The notes under the pieces: model-generated
What the model was told of the DNA's origin: nothing
What the model saw: only the letters and a program-made list of their open reading frames with translations
Databases searched by the model: none
Assembly: GCF_001424345.1 (NCBI RefSeq)
Contig: NZ_LMPF01000011.1
Span: 1 to 50,497, forward strand
Origin: Burkholderia sp. Leaf177
GTDB taxonomy: Bacteria; Pseudomonadota; Gammaproteobacteria; Burkholderiales; Burkholderiaceae
Reading direction: 5' to 3'
Length of the DNA stretch: 50,497 bases
Made by a program: the position numbers and the translations under genes
In this document: positions 9,414 to 15,942 of the stretch, piece after piece
Layout: every line of letters starts with the position of its first letter
How positions within the stretch are numbered: position 1 is the stretch's first letter

Positions 9414-9647
9414 GTCAACCTCGAATTAACCTGCATGGTATTCCGAATGGCAGAAATTAAAACGGGTCAACTTAGAAAATATGGATTACTGAGGATAACT
9501 GCGGCATGACAAAGATTTTGACAATTGATAACCGACGGTCTTCGCGGATTACTGCCTTCGTGACAAGCATCTCATCCCGAGATGCTCAGCAACCGCACCT
9601 CGCGACCGGTCCACAAGCTGGCCATCGATGAAACCATTGGAGATGTT
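9414..9647. promoter_or_regulatory. Divergent control region between mocR-type gene and alaX-type gene
   Basis: A relatively AT-rich spacer of 234 bp. A TTGACA hexamer at 9518-9523 points towards alaX, but no good -10 lies 17 bp away. A gtcaac motif occurs twice, just upstream of the regulator start and about 45 bp further. These are candidate elements only. Confidence 0.35.
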
Positions 9648-10382
9648 GTGACGAAAACTAAAGCATTGTTTCGTGAGGATGCCTATATGAGGCACTGTGA
9701 AGCGCACGTTATTCGCGCCGACAGCAACGGCCTGCTCTTGGATCAAACGGTTTTTTATCCGCGGGGCGGTGGGCAAGCAGGAGATACCGGCTATCTGATT
9801 CTGGACGACGGAACTCGATTGCGTATCGCAGATACACGTCTGGCAATATTCGACGGAGCGGGGCCGGACGAAGCACTTCACATTCCAGATCAGGACCAAG
9901 ATTCAGTGTTGGAAAGGTTTGTTGTAGGCCAGCGTGTCCATGCGCAGATAGATTGGGAGCGCCGGTATCGGCACATGCGCCTGCACACGGCGGCACATTT
10001 GCTCTGCTCGATCGTTCCATTCCCGATCGATGGCTGCAGCATCACCGCGGAACATGCCCGCCTCGATTTTGTTACTACGGATACGCTGTCGCGTGACAGC
10101 ATCAATGCTGCTCTGGCTGAACTCGTTGAAAAGGGAGCGATGGTATCGACCAGCACAATGAGCGACGAAACATTCGAAGCCAACGCAGAGCTTGTCCGAA
10201 CCATGAATGTGAAGCCGCCTGCAGGAACCGGGCGAGTTCGTCTCGTGATAATCGATGGTACGGATCTGCAGCCTTGCGGGGGAACTCACGTAGCCAGCAC
10301 GTCAGAAGTAGGTGTGGTGCGGGTCGCAAAGATGGAGAAGAAAACGGCACGTACACGCCGTGTCGTGTTGGCATTGGATTAG
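9648..10382 (+). CDS. AlaX-type alanyl-tRNA editing protein
   Basis: Free-standing homologue of the alanyl-tRNA synthetase editing domain; the family hydrolyses mischarged Ser- or Gly-tRNA(Ala) in the cytoplasm. The zinc-site motifs are complete: HTAAH (H113, H117) and CGGTH (C210, H214). The N-terminal beta-barrel segment has the conserved QTVFYPRGGGQAGDTG (about 33-48). Its 244 residues fit the medium-size AlaX-M class. An in-frame ATG exists at 9582, but I prefer the GTG at 9648 because ggag stands just before it and the added residues have no family similarity; M14 is a further option. It is divergent from the MocR gene, which probably regulates it. Confidence 0.85.
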   Translation: MTKTKALFREDAYMRHCEAHVIRADSNGLLLDQTVFYPRGGGQAGDTGYLILDDGTRLRIADTRLAIFDGAGPDEALHIPDQDQDSVLERFVVGQRVHAQIDWERRYRHMRLHTAAHLLCSIVPFPIDGCSITAEHARLDFVTTDTLSRDSINAALAELVEKGAMVSTSTMSDETFEANAELVRTMNVKPPAGTGRVRLVIIDGTDLQPCGGTHVASTSEVGVVRVAKMEKKTARTRRVVLALD

Positions 10383-10547
10383 CCGCTATACGCAGTTTGC
10401 TCAACGGGATTGGACGTCAATACCCTGAAGCAAGACTGCTCGGCAGCATGCTTTGTTGAGTAGCGGTTACAGAGACAACGTGCTCACGGCCATTTGATTT
10501 ATTGGAATTCCTCGGCGTCACTCCTCAAAATCGCGCGATAGAGCAGT

Positions 10548-10581
10548 CAAGGGCCGTGCGAAAGCTGCCGCACGGCCCTTG
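10548..10581 (-). terminator. 13-bp perfect hairpin after metF
   Basis: caagggccgtgcg (10548-10560) pairs perfectly with cgcacggcccttg (10569-10581) around an 8-nt loop, 5 bp after the metF stop on the minus strand. There is no T run on either side, so it may be a terminator of either strand or a 3'-end stabiliser. It lies within the insert near its right edge. Confidence 0.55.
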
Positions 10582-10586
10582 TGCAT

Positions 10587-11423
10587 TCATCCCAACAACT
10601 TCAACCGCTCACAAATAGTCTTGCTCGCGGCCGCGCCGTTCAGCGTATAAAAATGCAGCCCGGGCGCGCCTTCCTTCACAAGCCGTTCGCACAAACCTGT
10701 CACCACATCCAGTCCGAAAGCGCGGATGGATTCCTTATCGTCGCCGAAACTTTCCAGACGACGCGCAATCCACTTCGGCACTTCCGCACCGCACATCTCC
10801 GAGAAGCGCATTAGCTGCGAGAAATTCGTGATCGGCATGATGCCCGGCACGATAGGAACATCCACGCCGAGCTTTCTGGCTTCATCGACAAAACGGAAAT
10901 ACGCGTCCGCGTTGAAGAAGTACTGCGTGATCGCGGAGTTCGCGCCCGCTTGCACCTTGCGCACGAAGTTGTCGAGATCGGACTTCGGCGAACGCGCTTG
11001 CGGGTGATATTCCGGATACGCCGCGACCTCGATGTTGAACCAGTCGCCATGCTCGGCGCGAATAAAGCTGACGAGTTCCGACGCATATCGCAACTCGCCG
11101 ACTTCGCCCATGCCCGAAGGCAAGTCGCCGCGCAACGCGACAATGTGCCGAATGCCATGCTCGCGATACGCGCCCAGAATGCCGCGCAAGCTTTCCTTCG
11201 ACGACCCGATGCACGACAAATGCGGCGCCGCCTCGAGACCTTGCTTCATCATCTCGAGAACGGTATTGAGCGTGCCTTGCTGCGTTGAGCCGCCCGCGCC
11301 GAACGTCACGGAGACGAACTTCGGATTGAGCGTCTTCAACTGCGCGCCGGTAGCGCGCAATTTCTCGATTCCTTCCGGCGTTTTCGGCGGGAAAAACTCG
11401 AATGAGAGTTCGATCGGTTTCAT
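10587..11423 (-). CDS. metF: 5,10-methylenetetrahydrofolate reductase
   Basis: Reduces methylenetetrahydrofolate to 5-methyltetrahydrofolate, the methyl donor for methionine synthesis; a cytoplasmic flavoprotein. The 278 residues cover the whole TIM barrel, with the N-terminal SFEFFPPKT containing the catalytic glutamate (E9) and the flavin-site region around IVALRGDLP. It is the third gene after ahcY and the small membrane protein, all downstream of the SAH riboswitch. The last 120 codons are duplicated at 7577-7943. The gene itself is intact, ending LLG-stop (TGA) rather than LLGK-stop as in the fragment, so its 3' end is probably the imported version. Confidence 0.95.
   Translation of the reverse strand: MKPIELSFEFFPPKTPEGIEKLRATGAQLKTLNPKFVSVTFGAGGSTQQGTLNTVLEMMKQGLEAAPHLSCIGSSKESLRGILGAYREHGIRHIVALRGDLPSGMGEVGELRYASELVSFIRAEHGDWFNIEVAAYPEYHPQARSPKSDLDNFVRKVQAGANSAITQYFFNADAYFRFVDEARKLGVDVPIVPGIMPITNFSQLMRFSEMCGAEVPKWIARRLESFGDDKESIRAFGLDVVTGLCERLVKEGAPGLHFYTLNGAAASKTICERLKLLG
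10591..10950. repeat. 360-bp direct repeat, copy 2 (inside intact metF)
   Basis: Partner of 7584-7943. The match stops at 10950, where the intact gene continues with codons absent from the fragment. Confidence 0.9.
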
Positions 11424-11457
11424 GATGATCTTTAGCCGGGTACGCGTGTTCGACGCG

Positions 11458-11811
11458 TTACCCGAAGGTGCGCTGACCGAGAATCAGCGCGGACAGCAGC
11501 CAGGACACGATGCTGTAAAGAATCGAGCCGATGAACGCCGACCAGAAACCCGATACCTCGAAACCCTTGAGCAAGGACGCGCACAGCCAGAAACACAACG
11601 CATTCACGACCAGGATAAAAAGCCCGAGCGTGAGAATGGTCACCGGCAATGTGAGCAGCACCAGGATCGGACGCAGGAATGTATTGATCAGCCCGAGGAC
11701 GATCGCCACGATCAACGCGGTGCCGAAACTGCGAATGTGGATCGATGGCACGAGGTAAGTGATGATCAACAACGCGAGCGCGTTGATCAGCCAGGTCAGC
11801 AACACGGACAT
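11458..11811 (-). CDS. Small membrane protein, phage-holin-4/YvlD-like
   Basis: A 117-residue protein with four hydrophobic helices (about 3-20, 28-50, 55-77 and 88-112), matching the PF04020 family often labelled phage holin family or YvlD. The family is chromosomal and not evidence of a prophage. It sits between ahcY and metF, 67 bp after ahcY and 34 bp before metF, so it should be under the same SAH riboswitch. Its role in the methyl cycle, if any, is unknown. Confidence 0.8.
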   Translation of the reverse strand: MSVLLTWLINALALLIITYLVPSIHIRSFGTALIVAIVLGLINTFLRPILVLLTLPVTILTLGLFILVVNALCFWLCASLLKGFEVSGFWSAFIGSILYSIVSWLLSALILGQRTFG

Positions 11812-11840
11812 CGATGGTCTCCTGGAACTTGAAGTCAGAA

Positions 11841-11868
11841 GCGCATGGGCCTTGAAAAACCCATGCGC
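11841..11868 (-). promoter_or_regulatory. Intercistronic hairpin ahcY / small membrane protein
   Basis: gcgcatggg (11841-11849) and cccatgcgc (11860-11868) form a perfect 9-bp stem with a 10-nt loop between the two genes. No T run follows on the minus strand, so an mRNA-processing or stability element is more likely than full termination. Confidence 0.5.
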
Positions 11869-11878
11869 GGCCTAACGA

Positions 11879-13300
11879 TTAATAGCGGTAATGGTTCGGC
11901 TTGAACGGACCCATCTTGTCCACGCTGATGTACTTCGCCTGGAAGTCGGAAAGCACGGTCAGTTCAGCGCCAATACGTCCCAGATGCAGACGCGCGACCT
12001 TTTCATCAAGGTGCTTCGGCAAGACATAAACCTTGTTTTCGTACTTGTCGCCGTGAACGAACAATTCGATCTGAGCGATCGTCTGGTTCGTGAACGACGC
12101 CGACATCACGAACGACGGATGGCCCGTTGCACAACCCAGGTTCACCAGACGCCCTTCGGCCAGCAGGATCACGCGCTTGCCATCGGGGAAAATGATGTGA
12201 TCGACTTGCGGCTTGATGTTTTCCCGCGTGTACTGGCGCGTGGAAGCAACGTCGATTTCCGAATCGAAGTGACCGATATTGCAAACAATCGCGTTGTTGC
12301 GCATCGCCTTCATGTGGTCGTGGCCGATCACGTGGAAGTTGCCCGTTGCCGTCACGAAGATGTCGGCTTTATCGGCGGCATATTCCATCGTGACCACGCG
12401 ATAGCCTTCCATAGCCGCTTGCAACGCGCAGATCGGGTCGATTTCCGTGACCCAAACCGTCGCGCCCAGACCGCGCAACGATTGCGCGCAACCCTTGCCC
12501 ACGTCGCCGTAACCTGCAACGACCGCGATCTTGCCCGCGATCATCACGTCGGTCGCGCGCTTGATACCGTCGACCAGCGACTCGCGGCAACCGTACAAGT
12601 TGTCGAATTTCGACTTCGTGACCGAATCGTTCACGTTGATGGCCGGGAACGGCAGGCGCCCTTCCTTTTCCATCTGATACAGACGATGCACGCCCGTCGT
12701 CGTTTCTTCCGTCACGCCTTGAATGTGCACGAGGCGCTTGGAATACCACGTCGGATCGATATCGAGGTGAGCCGCAATCGACTTGTACAGCGCGACTTCT
12801 TCTTCGTTTTCCGGCTTGGCGATGACCGAGCGGTCCTTTTCGGCCTTCGAACCCAGGATCAGCAGCAACGTGGCGTCGCCGCCGTCGTCGAGGATCATGT
12901 TGGCGAATTCGCCGTTCGGCCATTCGAAGATGCGGTGCGAGAATTCCCAGTATTCATCGAGCGATTCGCCCTTGAAGGCGAACACCGGCACGCCGCCCTG
13001 AGCGATGGCGGCCGCAGCGTGATCCTGCGTCGAAAAGATGTTGCACGACGCCCAGCGCACGTCCGCGCCGAGAGCCGTCAACGTTTCGATCAGCACGCCC
13101 GTCTGAATGGTCATGTGCAGCGATCCGGCAATACGCGCGCCCTTCAACGGCTGTTGCGTCTTGTATTCCTCGCGCGTTTGCATGAGGCCGGGCATTTCCG
13201 TTTCAGCGATGTTCAGTTCCTTGCGGCCCCAGGCAGCAAGAGACATATCGGCGACGAGGAAATCTTGATTGGTTTTTGAATCGAGAACTGCGGCGTTCAT
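11879..13300 (-). CDS. ahcY: Adenosylhomocysteinase
   Basis: Hydrolyses S-adenosylhomocysteine to adenosine and homocysteine, clearing the product inhibitor of methyltransferases. The 473-residue protein is full length, with the NAD-binding GYGDVGKG (263-270), substrate-region segments [13 protein letters not shown] and [13 protein letters not shown], and the C-terminal PNHYRY that completes the neighbouring NAD site. The ATG at 13300 is preceded by aggaggg; a longer open frame upstream runs through the riboswitch and is not real. First gene of ahcY-(membrane protein)-metF. Confidence 0.97.
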   Translation of the reverse strand: MNAAVLDSKTNQDFLVADMSLAAWGRKELNIAETEMPGLMQTREEYKTQQPLKGARIAGSLHMTIQTGVLIETLTALGADVRWASCNIFSTQDHAAAAIAQGGVPVFAFKGESLDEYWEFSHRIFEWPNGEFANMILDDGGDATLLLILGSKAEKDRSVIAKPENEEEVALYKSIAAHLDIDPTWYSKRLVHIQGVTEETTTGVHRLYQMEKEGRLPFPAINVNDSVTKSKFDNLYGCRESLVDGIKRATDVMIAGKIAVVAGYGDVGKGCAQSLRGLGATVWVTEIDPICALQAAMEGYRVVTMEYAADKADIFVTATGNFHVIGHDHMKAMRNNAIVCNIGHFDSEIDVASTRQYTRENIKPQVDHIIFPDGKRVILLAEGRLVNLGCATGHPSFVMSASFTNQTIAQIELFVHGDKYENKVYVLPKHLDEKVARLHLGRIGAELTVLSDFQAKYISVDKMGPFKPNHYRY

Positions 13301-13337
13301 CACGCCCTCCTTTCTAAAAAGAAACATAGAAATTTGA

Positions 13338-13484
13338 CGTGAGCGCCGTTCGATGCGGTGGTTCAACAAGCGCTTGATTAATGACCCGCGCTGGTCGCTC
13401 CGTCCGATTGAATGCTTCGAGCCTGGCGGTTTTCCGGAAAGTTTTCCGTGTATTGATACAAACCGTCGCAACGCTCCTCGAAGC
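13338..13484 (-). promoter_or_regulatory. S-adenosylhomocysteine (SAH) riboswitch
   Basis: Reading the minus strand from 13484, gcttcgaggagcgttgcgac is followed by a hairpin region, then ccaggctcgaag, which closes the first helix (cttcgag with ctcgaag). A variable part leads to aacggcgctcacg at 13350-13338, whose gcgctc can pair with gagcg as a pseudoknot. These blocks and their order match the SAH riboswitch known upstream of ahcY in proteobacteria, an ON switch that frees expression when SAH accumulates. The element ends 37 bp before the ahcY start, leaving room for the aggaggg ribosome-binding site. Confidence 0.92.
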
Positions 13485-13492
13485 GAAGTGGG

Positions 13493-13498
13493 ATTGTA
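13493..13498 (-). promoter_or_regulatory. Probable -10 of the ahcY promoter
   Basis: Minus-strand tgcTACAAT is an extended -10 (TGn plus TACAAT) lying 8 bp before the riboswitch begins, so transcription would start almost at the riboswitch 5' end. No good -35 is seen, as is common for extended -10 promoters. Confidence 0.6.
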
Positions 13499-13537
13499 GC
13501 AAATTGGGATGGCGCGCGGTGCGTGCTATTGGCGAGA

Positions 13538-14260
13538 TCAGAACGGCAAAAACGTGAGTAACGGCGCGAGCAAAACCATGACAACGCCGGAAATCATCAT
13601 CGTCAGGCTAGCGACCACGCCTTCTTCACTGCCGAGTTCGCGCGCTTTCGCCGTGCCTACGCCGTGCGCGGCCGCGCCGAAGAGTGCGCCGCGCGCAAGC
13701 CGGGCGCGCAATGGCACGAGCGCCAGCACGACTTCGCCGAAAAGCATGCCCACCACGCCCGTGGCAATCACGAACAACGCGGTGAGGTCCTTGGGCGCGT
13801 GAAGTTTGTCGGAAACGGCGAGCGCAAAAGGCGTGGAAACCGACCGCGTGGAAAGGCTGCGCTGCAATTCCGGCGATAAATGCAGCAATTTTGCGAGCGC
13901 GAGCGACCCGCCGACGCCCACCAGAATCCCGACGGTCACGCCCACCGATAACGACAGCCAATGCTTTTTCAAAAGATGCTGGTATTCGAAGATCGGCACG
14001 GCAAAAGCCACGGTGGCCGGGCCTAGCAGCCACATCAGCCAGCGGGTATCGGCGAAATAAACGGTGTAGGGAATCCGTGCCGCCATGACGATGATCACCA
14101 GCACGACCGGGACAGTGATCATGGGTGTAAGCAACGGCCGCCGGTACCTGGCGTACAGGCGCTTGAGCGCAAAATACAACGCCACCGTCAGCACGAAGCA
14201 ACCCGCCGCGATCAGGGCGGCGGTGTTATCGGCGGAAATGGATTCGTGGAAGGCTGGCAT
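13538..14260 (-). CDS. lrgB: LrgB/CidB family membrane protein
   Basis: A 240-residue polytopic inner-membrane protein of the LrgB family (PF04172), with about seven hydrophobic segments and the family region GVGTAKARELGSEEGVVASL near the C-terminus. LrgAB/CidAB pairs are linked to murein hydrolase control, overflow metabolism and export of metabolites such as glycolate or pyruvate in various bacteria; the substrate here is not known. It follows the lrgA-type gene by 25 bp and is presumably co-transcribed with it. Confidence 0.88.
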   Translation of the reverse strand: MPAFHESISADNTAALIAAGCFVLTVALYFALKRLYARYRRPLLTPMITVPVVLVIIVMAARIPYTVYFADTRWLMWLLGPATVAFAVPIFEYQHLLKKHWLSLSVGVTVGILVGVGGSLALAKLLHLSPELQRSLSTRSVSTPFALAVSDKLHAPKDLTALFVIATGVVGMLFGEVVLALVPLRARLARGALFGAAAHGVGTAKARELGSEEGVVASLTMMISGVVMVLLAPLLTFLPF

Positions 14261-14285
14261 TGCGGCGCGTTTCGTTCGATGTAGC

Positions 14286-14753
14286 TCAGGCGCGAGCGGC
14301 CCGGCGAGCGCTCGTGATTCGGCGCAGTTCCAGCCGGCGTTCTAACTTCGACGCTTGTTCCACGGCAAACGCCACCGCGATCATGACCATCAGCGTTCCG
14401 AACACCACGACCAGCGCGAGACGCCAGCCGTCTTCGCGGAACAGGCCGCCGTACTGGACGGCGGCGACCGCGGCGGGAATAAAAAACAACAGCATGTCGG
14501 TCAGCAACCAGTCCGCGCCTGCCTTGATCCAGCGCGGCGCGATTCCGCCGCTGAACAAAAGGGCAAGGAGCGCCAGCAAGCCAATCACGCCGCCCGGAAC
14601 CGGCAAATGGAACGTGCGAGCGGCCAGATCCGCGAGTAACCAGATTCCCGCCAGCGCCGCGCTCTGTAACGCGATCCGCATGAACCGGCCAGCGGGCGCG
14701 CGACCGCGCGTTACAAATTTTGAAAACGGCAAAATGGCGGCGAGAACGATCAT
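14286..14753 (-). CDS. lrgA: CidA/LrgA family holin-like protein
   Basis: Membrane partner of the LrgB-type protein; 155 residues from the ATG at 14753, with about four helices and the LrgA/CidA core HLPVPGGVIGLLALLALL. A longer frame reaches back to 14858, but that part is charged, not hydrophobic, and runs into the LysR promoter; the 14753 start has an aagg spaced 7 nt upstream and puts a hydrophobic stretch at the N-terminus. The C-terminal tail is arginine-rich, and the whole is somewhat longer than typical LrgA (about 120-150). Confidence 0.82.
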   Translation of the reverse strand: MIVLAAILPFSKFVTRGRAPAGRFMRIALQSAALAGIWLLADLAARTFHLPVPGGVIGLLALLALLFSGGIAPRWIKAGADWLLTDMLLFFIPAAVAAVQYGGLFREDGWRLALVVVFGTLMVMIAVAFAVEQASKLERRLELRRITSARRAARA

Positions 14754-14856
14754 GGCGGACCTTGCTGCAGACGAATGCGATGAAATAAGGGTTAACCTGT
14801 AGTCGAATATAACGTGCGTCTGAACATAATTAAAATGACTTAAACTTATCGACCGC

Positions 14857-14871
14857 ATTCCAAGGTGGAAT
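14857..14871. promoter_or_regulatory. LysR-type operator candidate
   Basis: attccaaggtggaat is a perfect interrupted palindrome (ATTCC-N5-GGAAT) containing the LysR-family T-N11-A pattern. It lies 14 bp before the lysR-type start in the lysR/lrgAB divergent region, a usual place for autoregulation and for control of the divergent operon. Confidence 0.6.
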
Positions 14872-14884
14872 CAAAGGGGCGTGT

Positions 14885-15838
14885 ATGGAGTTGCGATCGT
14901 TGCGGTACTTCGTGGAGGTCGTGAAGCAGAAAAGCTTCACTGCCGCGGCGGAGAAGATGTTCGTCACGCAGCCGACCATCAGCAAGATGGTGAAATCGCT
15001 CGAAGACGAAATCGGCTCGCCGCTTCTGTTGCGCGAAAGCCGCCAGATGGTGCTGACGGACGCCGGCCAGATCGTCTATCAGCGCGGGCTCGAAGTCCTC
15101 GCGGCGCATGCGCAACTCGAAGCCGAACTCAACGATCTCGGCAAACTCGGACGCGGCACGCTCACAATCGGCATCCCGCCAATGGGCGGATCGCTGTTCA
15201 CGCCTGCCATCGCGGCGTTCAAGAAACGGTATCCGAAGGTGGAACTGAAGCTGTTCGAGCGCGGTTCGAAAGCAATCGAAGCCGCTTTGATCGATGGCGA
15301 ACTGGAACTCGGTGGCGTGCTGGAACCCGTCGATCTCGCTACCTTCGACGTGATGCCCGTCAGCCGGCAATTGCTATGGCTCGTGGCGCAAAAAGGCTCG
15401 CGCTGGGACGCGATGACAGACGTGCCGCTCGCTGATCTGGCATTGGAATCGTTTGTTTTTTACGGCGAAAGTCTCGCGTTGTCCGATCTGGTGCTCAACG
15501 CATGCCGCGAAGCGGGTTTCTCGCCGACCATCGTCAGCCGAAGCGGACATTGGGATTTCATGGCGGCGCTGGTGCAGGCCGGCGTTGGCATTGCGCTGCT
15601 GCCAGCGCCGTACTGCCGCCGGCTGGATATCAATGCGTTCACATGCCGGCCAGTGGTCGATCCCGAAATTCACTGGAACATGGCGGTTGGCTGGCGGCGC
15701 AACGGATATTTATCGAACGCGGCGCGCGCGTGGCTGGAAGTCGCACGAAAGGCATTACCGGCCAATCTCGGCGATGACTTCCTGCAAGGCGCGGCAGCCC
15801 GGTTTCCTGCGCAGGCGCGCGATGCTTCATCGAGATAG
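14885..15838 (+). CDS. LysR-family transcriptional regulator (CidR-like)
   Basis: A 317-residue regulator with an N-terminal winged helix-turn-helix (1-60: MELRSLRYFVEVVKQKSFTA, then AAEKMFVTQPTISKMVKSLE) and a LysR substrate-binding domain (about 90-295). It is transcribed away from the lrgA/lrgB pair, the arrangement in which CidR-type LysR proteins control cidAB/lrgAB, often in response to acetate or pyruvate overflow. The assignment as regulator of this pair rests on position and on the palindrome at 14857-14871. The gene ends before a strong bidirectional terminator. Confidence 0.88.
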   Translation: MELRSLRYFVEVVKQKSFTAAAEKMFVTQPTISKMVKSLEDEIGSPLLLRESRQMVLTDAGQIVYQRGLEVLAAHAQLEAELNDLGKLGRGTLTIGIPPMGGSLFTPAIAAFKKRYPKVELKLFERGSKAIEAALIDGELELGGVLEPVDLATFDVMPVSRQLLWLVAQKGSRWDAMTDVPLADLALESFVFYGESLALSDLVLNACREAGFSPTIVSRSGHWDFMAALVQAGVGIALLPAPYCRRLDINAFTCRPVVDPEIHWNMAVGWRRNGYLSNAARAWLEVARKALPANLGDDFLQGAAARFPAQARDASSR

Positions 15839-15859
15839 CCGCTTGATCAAAGCACAATG

Positions 15860-15902
15860 AAAAACACCCGGTCGCACGTCACGCGCGACCGGGTGTTTTT
15901 TT
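15860..15902. terminator. Bidirectional intrinsic terminator
   Basis: The stem aaacacccggtcgc / gcgaccgggtgttt (about 15862-15898) is flanked by an A run on the left and seven T on the right. It can stop the lysR-type transcript on the plus strand and the OmpA-type transcript on the minus strand. Confidence 0.85.
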
Positions 15903-15942
15903 GCTGCTTACCGACCGAACTCAAACCCGTCCGGTCGCACGA

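Larger units (their letters stand above)
7944..10590. mobile_element. Putative small acquired island between metF ends
   Basis: About 2.65 kb enclosed by the two direct copies of the metF 3' end, carrying a MocR-type regulator and a divergent AlaX-type gene. No integrase, transposase or recombinase gene is seen inside. The arrangement is what results when circular foreign DNA carrying a metF 3' end recombines with the resident gene: metF stays whole as a hybrid and the original 3' end is left beyond the insert. Confidence 0.55.

Noticed and set aside
9582..9647. Longer N-terminus for the AlaX-type protein
   Set aside because: The added 22 residues have no family counterpart and the ATG lacks a ribosome-binding site, while the GTG at 9648 follows ggag.
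11458..11811. Prophage signal from the holin-like annotation
   Set aside because: The family is a common chromosomal membrane protein and no phage genes are near.
11891..13279. 462-residue plus-strand frame opposite ahcY
   Set aside because: Shadow of ahcY with biased composition; ahcY is unambiguous.
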